The notes under the pieces are model-generated. The model did no database searches and was not told the DNA's origin. It saw only the letters and a list, made by a program, of their open reading frames with translations. Positions 47,875-55,774 of a stretch of 64,000 bases of DNA are shown here, one piece after another. Position 1 is the first letter of the stretch, and every line of letters starts with the position of its first letter. Origin of the DNA: ENR-C587 sp942493235 (GTDB taxonomy: Bacteria > Bacteroidota > Ignavibacteria > Kapaibacteriales > UBA2268); contig OW818676.1 in NCBI GenBank assembly GCA_942493235.1, positions 1,302,001 to 1,366,000 of the forward strand, read 5' to 3'. The translations under genes were made by a program, and so were the position numbers.

Positions 47875-47900
47875 CAACCTGACGGTTAACCGTCAGGTTG
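47875..47900. repeat. 26-base perfect palindrome
   Basis: Half-site CAACCTGACGGTT, repeated as its exact complement. Same family as 18778-18799 and 55495-55520. It is followed by TGATAAGGGCTTA, matching the sequence after the palindrome in the 18734 element, so it may be the left part of an interrupted copy of that element. Confidence 0.75.
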
Positions 47901-48153
47901 ATAAGGGCTTAATAGCTATTGCAAATATCAGCCCCCCTTAATTCAAGAGGCTGTCTAAAATTTGTCATTCTGAACGAAGTGAAGAATCCAGATAAAGCTA
48001 ACTTGTAGATAATTCTGGATTCTTCGTTACACTGTTAATGACATCTTTTCTTGAGTGTCCTTGTAAACGCTATATTCACAATGATTTATCCGATATTTTA
48101 AAAGTGTTATACGAAAATATATCCCAATAAGTGTTTTGATTAACACTCAAAAT

Positions 48154-48642
48154 TTAAGACACTTTAACGAGAATGCACCCAAGTCTTTTTGCCTTCTTTT
48201 CTAAGTTTTTCAATTGAATTTCGTCGTATTTTTTTTCATATTCCTCCGAACCAAATTCTTTGTATTCTTGCTTATATTTTAGTAAATTGTATATTTGTAT
48301 TGCCAATTTTCTTGCCGTTGCTGTTACTGCAGTTGGGGCATCTTTTGTTCTACTTATCCTTCTATAAAATGCTCCTAATGCTGTGCCGCTTCTTCCTACT
48401 GTTCTTGCCGCTAATTGAAGTATATGAGCAGCTTTGTTCTTATGCCTCTTTGTGCGTCCTTTATTACGGCTTTTCCCGCTTTGATGTGTTTGCGGGGCTG
48501 CTCCCAACCACGATGTGAATTTTTTAGAGTTTGACCAAAAGCTCATATCCGTCCCTATCTCTGCTAGTAGTTGCAAACTATTGTACGCAGACATACCGGG
48601 GAGAACTGACAAATTAACACCACCCGTCATATTAATCAACAT
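48154..48642 (-). CDS. IS110 transposase, C-terminal (Transposase_20) part, -1 frame
   Basis: Encodes the C-terminal Tnp domain (162 residues from the first ATG) that supplies the catalytic Ser in IS110 recombinases. Recognisable are LSVLPGMSAYNSLQLLAEIG (helix-hairpin-helix-like), FTSWLGAAPQTHQSGKSRNKG with the conserved Ser, and HILQLAARTVGR. The frame is open upstream of this ATG to the A9 run (minus strand, 48702-48694), adding VGFKKVRRHATSYDLES, so translation is more likely to arrive by -1 frameshifting from the upstream part than to begin here. Confidence 0.8.
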   Translation of the reverse strand: MLINMTGGVNLSVLPGMSAYNSLQLLAEIGTDMSFWSNSKKFTSWLGAAPQTHQSGKSRNKGRTKRHKNKAAHILQLAARTVGRSGTALGAFYRRISRTKDAPTAVTATARKLAIQIYNLLKYKQEYKEFGSEEYEKKYDEIQLKNLEKKAKRLGCILVKVS

Positions 48643-48689
48643 ACTCTCTAAATCGTAACTTGTTGCGTGTCGGCGTACTTTTTTAAAAC

Positions 48690-49493
48690 CTACTTTTTTT
48701 TTACGTCAATTTCAAACCCATCATTTTCATTTGAAGAATTAAATTTATTGAGTAACTTTTCTATCTCATCGTCACAGTCAATAATTTGCTTCTGATAAAA
48801 TTCGTATCCTTCTACTGCTTGTTTTAGAGCAAATATATGCTCGGTGCGAAAATTACCTTCAAGCGAATTTATTACCTCTTGCCTCTTCTTATTTATTATC
48901 CTTGTATCGCACAACGAAAGCAATATTTCGGGAGATCGTTCACCTGAGATTATAGCTTTTAATATTTTCATCCCGCTTACTCCGGCTGTTTCCGAAATTA
49001 CATTATGTATTTTAATATTCATTTGGTCCAACGCTTTTTGCATATGCTGTATATGTGAGGCGGCACTCCTTACATGATCGCTTTTTAGTCTGACATACGA
49101 GCGAATACGGCGGATATCTTCGCTTGGAATGAATGAATCGCGCAGTAGTCCAAAACTATATATCTTTTGGAGCCATTGGCAGTCTATCACATCGCTTTTT
49201 CTGCCAGGAACATTCTTGACATGGGCGGCATTGACAAGTGCTACTTTAAAACCGGCACTTTCCAAAACTTCATATACAGGAATCCAATAACTGCCGGTTG
49301 ATTCCATTACAACCGTTGTTATACCGTTTTCCTTAAACCACAAAGACATTGACTGCAAGTCTTTGGTGAAACTGGTAAATGAGCGTACTGCCCCGTTTCC
49401 CTGACCTACTGCTGCGAAATGTTTCTCCGAACCTATATCGATGCCTGCAGTGTTTGTAAACACTATCTTTAATTCTTCAATTGGAGTTTTCAT
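48690..49493 (-). CDS. IS110 transposase, N-terminal DEDD (RuvC-like) part
   Basis: 267 residues carrying the DEDD catalytic domain of IS110 recombinases: Asp19 (GIDIGSEKHF), Glu64 (VVMESTGSYW), Asp101 and Asp104 (GRKSDVIDCQWLQ). A long coiled-coil-like linker follows (about residues 145-250). It ends EIDVKKK and a TAG stop inside a run of nine A. The C-terminal domain continues in the -1 frame, and the two frames overlap only across this run. Either programmed frameshifting (the A-AAA-AAG motif is classical) or a one-base indel explains it. Full-length protein would be about 445 residues. Confidence 0.85.
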   Translation of the reverse strand: MKTPIEELKIVFTNTAGIDIGSEKHFAAVGQGNGAVRSFTSFTKDLQSMSLWFKENGITTVVMESTGSYWIPVYEVLESAGFKVALVNAAHVKNVPGRKSDVIDCQWLQKIYSFGLLRDSFIPSEDIRRIRSYVRLKSDHVRSAASHIQHMQKALDQMNIKIHNVISETAGVSGMKILKAIISGERSPEILLSLCDTRIINKKRQEVINSLEGNFRTEHIFALKQAVEGYEFYQKQIIDCDDEIEKLLNKFNSSNENDGFEIDVKKK

Positions 49494-49625
49494 TCTATTT
49501 CCAATGATTATTTGATATTGTTTAATTATTATTTAGTTTTTGGGAAGCATATTAAGGTGACAGCCTGTTAAGCGGGTATTATAACACCAATTATTCTATC
49601 TAAATGCTTCCTGCCCAAACTCAAA
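49494..49625 (-). ncRNA. Candidate IS110 bridge RNA region
   Basis: IS110-group elements encode a structured guide (bridge) RNA in the non-coding end upstream of the transposase. Here, read on the minus strand, GGAAGCAT near the element end can pair with ATGCTTCC about 60 bases later, enclosing a smaller hairpin (GGTGT, loop TATA, ATACC). The region is in the expected place, but 132 bases is short and no loop match to target was proven by eye. Confidence 0.3.
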
Positions 49626-49787
49626 ATCGGAATCTTTATTACCAATGTTGTACCGGGCAATTTCAAAAACTTTCAATATACACGTTCTTTTTTTGTTGTC
49701 ATTGTATTGTTTTACCAGCCGCGTAGCGGGTGGTCAGTAACTCAGAATGACGATTTTGAAATGCTTTTACTTTTTAGACAACCTCTT

Positions 49788-49859
49788 AATAAGCACTTAG
49801 TAGTTTGAAACCTTTGAAAAATTAACAGTAAATAAATATTTTGGACTTTTGCAATAGCC
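49788..49859. mobile_element. Half-copy of the second MITE family
   Basis: Matches the right half of the 18734-18875 element, including AACAGTAAATAAATATTTTGG and the CTTTTGCAATAG end (compare AACAGCAAATAAATATTTTGG). It begins at the base after copy B of the first MITE. The remaining bases to 49958 hold nothing recognised. Confidence 0.65.
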
Positions 49860-49958
49860 TTATAATATATATGAGAAGAAAAAAGCTAAGCTTGGCAAAT
49901 CTTTACAATATTTCACAACTAAAAGCATCTAAAATATATTTAAATACCGGAGCGAAAA

Positions 49959-50162
49959 ATGTTAATCAGTGAAATTAAAGATGAATTACAAAGCTTATCA
50001 ATCAGCGATTTGGAAGAAATCAGTTTTATAGTAAAAAAATTGCTCATTAATAAAAAAAAAGAGCAAATCACGGACAATTATAAAGACTCATTAGATGAAT
50101 ATAAAACCGAGGATTTGAATTTCTCTCTGGAAGTACAAAAGCTTGATTTGATATTGATATAG
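49959..50162 (+). CDS. Small hypothetical protein
   Basis: A 67-residue acidic, helix-rich protein (LISEIKDELQSLSISDLEEISFIVKKLL, then Lys-rich and Asp/Glu-rich stretches). GGAG nine bases ahead of the ATG supports translation. The N-terminal helix pattern is like that of small antitoxins or RelB-like proteins, but no toxin gene follows and I do not recognise a family. It lies just beyond the nested mobile elements. Confidence 0.45.
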   Translation: MLISEIKDELQSLSISDLEEISFIVKKLLINKKKEQITDNYKDSLDEYKTEDLNFSLEVQKLDLILI

Positions 50163-50251
50163 AGGAATTGAATATATTGTTTTTAAAATAAAAATATTGA
50201 CATTTACTCTATATTATTTTAAAGTACTTTTATCAATTTATACAAAATGAA

Positions 50252-51742
50252 ATGCGAAAACTAATATTAATTATTCAAATAATGCTTCTTTATAGCTTCT
50301 CACTTTCAGGAGTTACGCTTACTGAAAAAATTATTTTAACAGGCAATAATGATTCTGTACTTATAAAGGCAAGCAACAAAGCATTTGATTATGACGGTAA
50401 TTACTGCTTCACTGCAAAAATAAATGACGAGTATTATTTTATTTCTAAAAATGATACGAAAGGTCCTTTAGTCACAACTCGTTATAACAATGAAATAGAG
50501 ATTACAAAACCAAATATAAATAACGAATGGTTTTATAGAACTAATAGAAGCACTAAAGTTTATGGACCAATAAAAGGGAAGTTATATAGCCATATATCTA
50601 GCAAAAATCAAGAATCTACTTTGATATCCTCTATCCAAGGTGATTCGATTTATTATTACCTAAATAATAAACCTATTAATTCATTTATGTTTAAAAAAGA
50701 AAACCTCGATTATTATAATTACAAGGATTGGTATGCCTTTAGTGAAAATGGAAACTATATCTATTTTGAAAAACGAGATAGCATGTTTTATCTTTTTGTT
50801 AATAACAATCTTATTGACTCCTCCACCTTTATTTACGGCAAATTATCTATAAATAATAATGGTCAATACATATACGCTGAAGGGAAAAAACCAAAAATCA
50901 AAATTGGCAAATATAATTATATGTTTTTTATACATTCAAATAAAAAAATATTTGGTCCTGTTAGAACACAATGGAATAGTCGATTAATGAATAACGGAAA
51001 TTATTACTTTAGTGGTGATGACAATGGTCCTGAGTATATAGTAATTAATGATATACTTCATAAAGATATACATAAGGTTAGAAATATTACAATGATTGAT
51101 TCAAATACATTTTTATTTACACATGATAATTGTATTAATGTTTCTGGAAATGAATATACACTTGATTATCAAAAAAAATATTATCCGGCATTGGATAGCA
51201 ATGGGAATTTTGCTCTTTACGTAATGATAGATTATTATCTTTATAAATATATTAACGGCATTCTAAATCCTGAACCAATAAGTAAATATGGGGTTAGAGC
51301 GGTTCCATTGTACATTAGTCCATTAGGTGAATCAACGCATTATTTTGAAACTGATGACTCAATTTATTTATATAAAGATGAAAAACTACTGTTACCTCCA
51401 ATAGCCGCGAATTCGAGATTTTCTTTATCTGTAGCAGAAGATTATTCTTGTATGACTTACGATACTCTGTTTTTTATTTTATATAAAGGAAATTTATCAA
51501 AACCTTTTACTATTAATTATGAATATTTTGATTTCCCTTCTTTATTAACCTCTGAATTGGGATTTTGTTTTATTAAACAAATTGACAAAGAAAAATATTC
51601 AATTCATATAAATAGTGATATATATCTTGAAGTTGATAATATGAAAGATATTTATTATAATAGTATTTTCTTTGATGGTAAAACATTAGTTTTCTATGGT
51701 AGAAAAGACTTATCAATTTATCAATTTAAGGTTGTAATATGA
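50252..51742 (+). CDS. Exported propeller-like protein of unknown function
   Basis: A 496-residue protein with a signal peptide (residues 1-20, LIIQIMLLYSFSLSG). The rest is a string of Tyr/Asn/Lys/Asp-rich strands of about 40 residues with the recurring form NNGxYxYxxxxxxxxxIxINxxxxGP (NGNYIYFEKRDSMFYLFVNN, NNGNYYFSGDDNGPEYIVIND), as in periplasmic or surface propellers. No T9SS domain and no catalytic motif are seen. The base composition is more AT-rich than most neighbours. The stop overlaps the next gene by four bases (ATGA), so the two products are translationally coupled. Confidence 0.65.
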   Translation: MRKLILIIQIMLLYSFSLSGVTLTEKIILTGNNDSVLIKASNKAFDYDGNYCFTAKINDEYYFISKNDTKGPLVTTRYNNEIEITKPNINNEWFYRTNRSTKVYGPIKGKLYSHISSKNQESTLISSIQGDSIYYYLNNKPINSFMFKKENLDYYNYKDWYAFSENGNYIYFEKRDSMFYLFVNNNLIDSSTFIYGKLSINNNGQYIYAEGKKPKIKIGKYNYMFFIHSNKKIFGPVRTQWNSRLMNNGNYYFSGDDNGPEYIVINDILHKDIHKVRNITMIDSNTFLFTHDNCINVSGNEYTLDYQKKYYPALDSNGNFALYVMIDYYLYKYINGILNPEPISKYGVRAVPLYISPLGESTHYFETDDSIYLYKDEKLLLPPIAANSRFSLSVAEDYSCMTYDTLFFILYKGNLSKPFTINYEYFDFPSLLTSELGFCFIKQIDKEKYSIHINSDIYLEVDNMKDIYYNSIFFDGKTLVFYGRKDLSIYQFKVVI

Positions 51743-52653
51743 AATACTTGATTTTTATAATAATTTTTGTTTCTACAAGTACTGTTTTCTCTCAGAAAAT
51801 GCCTTCGGATTATTTTGATGAAGCATATCAATATTACTGTGTAAAAGATTACTCAAAAGCATTAGAGATTTATAAATTTGTTATTTCATATTATCCTAAG
51901 AATTACCTTGTTAAATACTCAAGCTATAAATCTGCTTATATATATAAGGAAATTCTTCAATATGATTCAGCTCTTTGCTATTTGCATAAAATATTACCTA
52001 AAAATTATCCTAAAATTCAAATGCTGTCGAATTCTTTTTATTTCAAGAACGATTTCAACAGTCTTGATTTTCAATCATTTATGTTAATTAGTGATATTTA
52101 TTTAGAACAAATGAAATACGATTCTGCCCTCTATTATCTTTTAATTACAGATAGTCTTCAAAGTAATATCTTTTATAATCTTCGAATTGATGGACACGAT
52201 TATAAAGACTATATCAAACTCAAATTAGCACAAACTTATATGAGTTTAAATATATATTGTGAAGCTTTAAGAATTATATTACCTAAAATGTTCTATGGTG
52301 AATATCAAGCTCATTTTTTGGAAAATGAGCTTAATGTTTTGCTAAAGGATAGTACAAATTTAACAAATAAAATTGAATTTGCATTTAAAAATGCATATAC
52401 TAAAATAATAAAATCAAATTACCAACAAGATACTTGTTGTTGTATTAATTTCTTGAACTCTGAAATCGTTTTGCCACAAATTTCTTATTATGAAAAAGAC
52501 ATCGAGAGTTCAGATAAATATTTATCGGATTATTTTTATTGCCAAAATAGTTATGTGCCTATTTGGAACATTGAACAACTAAGGCAAACAGATTTTTATC
52601 AATTCCTCAAAAAATTAGATGATGAACAAAAAAACTCACCCGACAATAAATAA
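51739..52653 (+). CDS. Exported TPR-like repeat protein
   Basis: A 304-residue protein with a signal peptide (residues 1-18, ending VFSQ) and several TPR-like helix pairs: YFDEAYQYYCVKDYSKALEIYKFVIS, YSSYKSAYIYKEILQYDSALCYLHKIL, FMLISDIYLEQMKYDSALYYLLITD, LKLAQTYMSLNIYCEALRIIL. TPR repeats mediate protein contacts, here in the periplasm, probably with the coupled propeller-like protein. A CCC run (Cys, about residues 233-235) is unusual. The stop codon lies within the loop of a terminator hairpin. Confidence 0.7.
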   Translation: MKYLIFIIIFVSTSTVFSQKMPSDYFDEAYQYYCVKDYSKALEIYKFVISYYPKNYLVKYSSYKSAYIYKEILQYDSALCYLHKILPKNYPKIQMLSNSFYFKNDFNSLDFQSFMLISDIYLEQMKYDSALYYLLITDSLQSNIFYNLRIDGHDYKDYIKLKLAQTYMSLNIYCEALRIILPKMFYGEYQAHFLENELNVLLKDSTNLTNKIEFAFKNAYTKIIKSNYQQDTCCCINFLNSEIVLPQISYYEKDIESSDKYLSDYFYCQNSYVPIWNIEQLRQTDFYQFLKKLDDEQKNSPDNK

Positions 52654-52669
52654 ATCATCGGGTGAGTTT
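52631..52669. terminator. Bidirectional terminator between TPR gene and leuS
   Basis: AAACTCACCCGA (52632-52643) pairs perfectly with TCGGGTGAGTTT (52658-52669); the loop contains the TPR gene's stop. An A-run at 52627-52634 gives a T-run on the minus strand, so it also ends leuS transcription. Confidence 0.88.
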
Positions 52670-52689
52670 ATTATTATCTTATTCCCCAA

Positions 52690-55242
52690 TTAATTCGCTA
52701 TAAAATTAATCAGCTTGTTTTTGACATAAATAATTTTACGAATAGTCAACCCCTCCAGATGGCGAATTACTTTCTCGTCTTGTCGGGCTAACTGCTCATA
52801 GTCGGCTTGCTCTAAATCAGCCGGAAGCATAATTTTACCACGGATTTTAGAATTAACCTGCACTACGAATTCAATTTCTTTCTTAACAATTTTTGACTCG
52901 TCAAATTCCGGATATGTTTCAAGCACAATTGACTTTTTATGCCCTAAAATTCTCCATAACTCTTCGCAAATATGCGGAGCAAATGGAGCAAGGCACAATA
53001 TGAATTTCTCCATTGCCGATTTAGGTTTAATCTCTGCCTTATTAAATTCGTTTACAAATATCATCATTGCCGAAACCGCTGTGTTAAAGCTTAAATTCTC
53101 AATGTCTTCGGCGATTTTCTTGATAGTGTAATTCAAATGGTATTCCTGCTCGGCGGTCAATTCAATATCGCGTGTAGTGCTTAATCTGTTGCCTTCTTCG
53201 TCGGCTATCATTCGCCATACTCTGTTTAAGAATCTGTTTACTCCACCTATGCCCTCGGTTGACCAAGGCTTCGAAGCTTCTAATGGACCTAAAAACATTT
53301 CATAAATTCTTAGTGAATCGGCTCCATACTCTTTAACTACATCATCCGGATTGACTACATTGCCGAGAGATTTACTCATTTTATGACCATCTGCCCCCAT
53401 AATCAAGCCTTGATGGAATAATCTCTTGAACGGCTCGGGAGTAGAAACCATTCCGTAATCGAATAGCACTTTATGCCAGAAGCGTGCATATAGCAAATGC
53501 AAAACCGCATGCTCGGAACCGCCAACATATAAATCAACTCCCCCGCCCTGCATCCAATATGTTTCTTTATCCTTTGCAGCAAAAGTTTCGCTGTTGTTCG
53601 GGTCGGTATATCTCAAATAATACCAACATGAGCCTGCCCATTGAGGCATAGTATTAGTCTCGTATCTTGCTTTTTTGCCTGTTTTTTTATCGATAAAATT
53701 CACCCATGTATCAACTTTTGCAAGCGGTGATTCGCCGGTACCAGCCGGCTGAAAGTCCATTACATCAGGCAATACCAAAGGCAATTCATCGGGGTCTAAG
53801 CCGCGTTTAGTGCCGTCTTCAAAGAACATAATCGGCATTGGTTCGCCCCAGTATCTCTGACGCGAGAAAAGCCAATCTCTTAATTTATATTGGATTTTTG
53901 CTTTTCCGATTTCTTTTTTCTCAAACCAATTATTCATAGCATTGATAGCATCTGCTGTTGGCATTCCGTTAAGAGATATTTCCACATTTTCGGAATTGCA
54001 ACCTATGCCATGCTCATGAAATGGTTCTGCTTGAATATCAAGTATATTTTCTTTTTCTATAGGCGAAACTACTTGAGTAATCGGTAAATTAAATTCTTTA
54101 GCAAATTCGTGGTCGCGTTCGTCATGGCCGGGAACCGCCATTATCGCACCGGTTCCGTAATGAGCCAATACATAATCAGCTATCCAAATCGGAATTTGCT
54201 TACCGGTAGCAGGATTAATTGCGAATGCACCGGTGAATTTACCTGATTTCTCTTTGCTTAATTCCGCTCTTTCAAGGTCGCTTTTCAGCGATGATTTTCG
54301 AATATATTCATTTACTTCATTAGTTTTATCTGCAGTAGTAATAATATTTACTAATCTGTGCTCGGGAGCCAATACTAAGTAATTTGCTCCGAAAATTGTA
54401 TCTGGGCGTGTAGTAAATACAGTTACCCTTTCATCAGAGCCGACGATAGAGAAATTAACTTCGGCACCAACTGATTTACCTATCCAATTTTTCTGCATTT
54501 CCATTGTAGAATTTGGCCATTCGACCAAATCCAAATCGTCGAGAAGCCTCTGAGCATATTCGGTAATACGAATCATCCATTGACGCATAGGACGACGCTC
54601 GACAGTATAGCCTTTAGTTTTCCATTCGTCAACTTCTTCGTTTGCAAGTACCGTTCCGAGCTCTTCGCACCAGTTAACCGGAATGTTTGCTATAAAGGCA
54701 AGCCTTTTTGAATCAATATATTCATCTATTTCAAATTGAGTTTTCAAATTTTCAGGAATAGGTAATTCCTCAATCGGTCTAGCCTTTTGGATTGCATGGT
54801 CAAAATAAGAATTATAAATCTTTAAAAACATACTCTGAGTCCACTTATAGTACTCGGGATTAGTTGTATTTATCATTCTTTCCCAGTCGTAGCCAAGCCC
54901 AATTATGTCTAACTGATGGCGGAAATTATTTATATTTTTCTCGGTAGCTACATTCGGATGAATATTATTCTGCATGCAGTAGCGTTCTGTCGGCAGTCCA
55001 AATGCGTCAAACCCCATAGGATGAAGCACACTGAAGCCCTTCATTCTCTTATATCTTGCGATAATATCGGTTGCGGTATATCCCTCTGGATGCCCGATAT
55101 GAAGTCCTGCACCACTGGGGTATGGGAACATATCAAGTACATAATATTTTGGTTTGGAGAAATCTTCAACTACTTTATTAGTTTTATTTTCTTTCCAGTA
55201 ATTTTGCCATTTTGGTTCGATTTCACTAAAATTGTAAGCCAT
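52690..55242 (-). CDS. leuS: Leucyl-tRNA synthetase
   Basis: Charges tRNA-Leu with leucine using ATP in the cytoplasm; class I synthetase. The 850-residue length is typical for bacterial LeuRS. The HIGH motif appears as GLHIGH (His48-Gly-His51) after MFPYPSGA, and the KMSKS loop as GHKMSKSLGN (about residue 620). The CP1 editing domain between them contains VFTTRPDTIFGANYLVLAPEH and VPGHDERDHEFA, with the conserved Thr-rich segment and Asp that clear mischarged tRNA. The C-terminal anticodon-binding and VQVNSKIRGKI regions are complete. It has a well-formed promoter at 55282-55314 and a shared terminator downstream. Confidence 0.97.
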   Translation of the reverse strand: MAYNFSEIEPKWQNYWKENKTNKVVEDFSKPKYYVLDMFPYPSGAGLHIGHPEGYTATDIIARYKRMKGFSVLHPMGFDAFGLPTERYCMQNNIHPNVATEKNINNFRHQLDIIGLGYDWERMINTTNPEYYKWTQSMFLKIYNSYFDHAIQKARPIEELPIPENLKTQFEIDEYIDSKRLAFIANIPVNWCEELGTVLANEEVDEWKTKGYTVERRPMRQWMIRITEYAQRLLDDLDLVEWPNSTMEMQKNWIGKSVGAEVNFSIVGSDERVTVFTTRPDTIFGANYLVLAPEHRLVNIITTADKTNEVNEYIRKSSLKSDLERAELSKEKSGKFTGAFAINPATGKQIPIWIADYVLAHYGTGAIMAVPGHDERDHEFAKEFNLPITQVVSPIEKENILDIQAEPFHEHGIGCNSENVEISLNGMPTADAINAMNNWFEKKEIGKAKIQYKLRDWLFSRQRYWGEPMPIMFFEDGTKRGLDPDELPLVLPDVMDFQPAGTGESPLAKVDTWVNFIDKKTGKKARYETNTMPQWAGSCWYYLRYTDPNNSETFAAKDKETYWMQGGGVDLYVGGSEHAVLHLLYARFWHKVLFDYGMVSTPEPFKRLFHQGLIMGADGHKMSKSLGNVVNPDDVVKEYGADSLRIYEMFLGPLEASKPWSTEGIGGVNRFLNRVWRMIADEEGNRLSTTRDIELTAEQEYHLNYTIKKIAEDIENLSFNTAVSAMMIFVNEFNKAEIKPKSAMEKFILCLAPFAPHICEELWRILGHKKSIVLETYPEFDESKIVKKEIEFVVQVNSKIRGKIMLPADLEQADYEQLARQDEKVIRHLEGLTIRKIIYVKNKLINFIAN

Positions 55243-55281
55243 AATTCTAACTTTATAAAATTATTTAACATTAACAAGATG

Positions 55282-55314
55282 CAAAATTACGAATTTTTTT
55301 ATACTTATTTTCAA
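55282..55314 (-). promoter_or_regulatory. Bacteroidetes-type promoter of leuS
   Basis: On the minus strand TTG (55314-55312), a 22-base spacer and TAATTTTG (55289-55282). The leader to the leuS ATG is about 30-35 bases. Confidence 0.6.
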
Positions 55315-55494
55315 TTAAATTTTTTGTTATTTTAAGGCTATATTTGAGCTTGTCTGCCACCTGACAATTCATTCTTGTTTATACTCTACTAATTAGCAAG
55401 TATAAATATTTACCATTGTAAAATTTTATTTATTCTATTTTCTATATATTCAGATATTTCAAAGTGCCTATATCCGGGAGTTCTATTGTATTAT

Positions 55495-55520
55495 CAACCT
55501 GACGGTTTACCGTCAGGTTG
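55495..55520. repeat. 26-base near-palindrome
   Basis: Half-site CAACCTGACGGT with a central TT in place of TA; otherwise identical to 47875-47900. It stands in the 532-base leuS upstream gap without a recognisable surrounding element. Confidence 0.7.
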
Positions 55521-55558
55521 CATTGATGTGTACAAAAATTAGTTCGAGTATTGTAAAA

Positions 55559-55672
55559 GTCTAATATTGCCAAATCGTCATTCTGAGTGTAACGAAGAAT
55601 CCAGTATTATCAACATTTAGCTTTATCTGGATACTTCAATCGTTCAGTATGACAAATTTTAGACAAGCTCTT
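55559..55672. mobile_element. MITE-like element, copy C (114-base deletion derivative)
   Basis: Right end TTTTAGACAAGCTCTT (55657-55672) is the exact complement of copy A's left end. The left part (AATATTGCCAAATCGTCATTCTGAG) and right part (GTAACGAAGAATCC onward) match copy A but are joined directly, so the central 240 bases or so, including the IS110 target, are absent. Confidence 0.75.
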
Positions 55673-55682
55673 GAATAAAATT

Positions 55683-55725
55683 GGGAGATAAAATTTACTG
55701 CAAAAAATGCAATATCTTATCTCCC
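55683..55725. repeat. Hairpin downstream of the flavodiiron gene
   Basis: GGGAGATAA (55683-55691) pairs with TTATCTCCC (55717-55725), with an inner TGCA inverted pair. It lies 50 bases past the flavodiiron stop (minus strand) and could end that transcript, although no strong T-run follows. Confidence 0.45.
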
Positions 55726-55774
55726 TATTCCATTCATCCCAACGCTAAAGAGCCTGTGTAATAATTAGAATTAA

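Larger units (their letters stand above)
48138..49625 (-). mobile_element. IS110-family insertion sequence
   Basis: About 1488 bases, bounded by comparing the flanks with the uninterrupted repeat at 15278-15636: flank identity ends after GTGTTTT at 48137 and resumes at ATCGGAATC at 49626. It has no terminal inverted repeats, as expected for IS110. The transposase reads on the minus strand, with only 16 bases beyond its stop and 132 non-coding bases ahead of its start. The ends are uncertain by a few bases because ATTA and A nucleotides at the junctions are shared. Confidence 0.85.
47945..49787. mobile_element. MITE-like element, copy B, interrupted by IS110
   Basis: Left end AAGAGGCTGTCTAAAA at 47945-47960 and right end TTTTAGACAACCTCTT at 49772-49787 are inverted repeats of each other. 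Left part 47945-48137 and right part 49626-49787 together make 355 bases, the reverse complement of copy A (15278-15636). The IS110 element at 48138-49625 splits it at the point where copy A is continuous. Confidence 0.8.

Noticed and set aside
48189..48518. Plus-strand open frame of 109 codons within the IS
   Set aside because: It is antisense to the transposase C-terminal domain and has no recognisable product.
54916..55335. Plus-strand open frame of 139 codons at the leuS 5' end
   Set aside because: Antisense shadow of leuS; the sense frame is a clear LeuRS.
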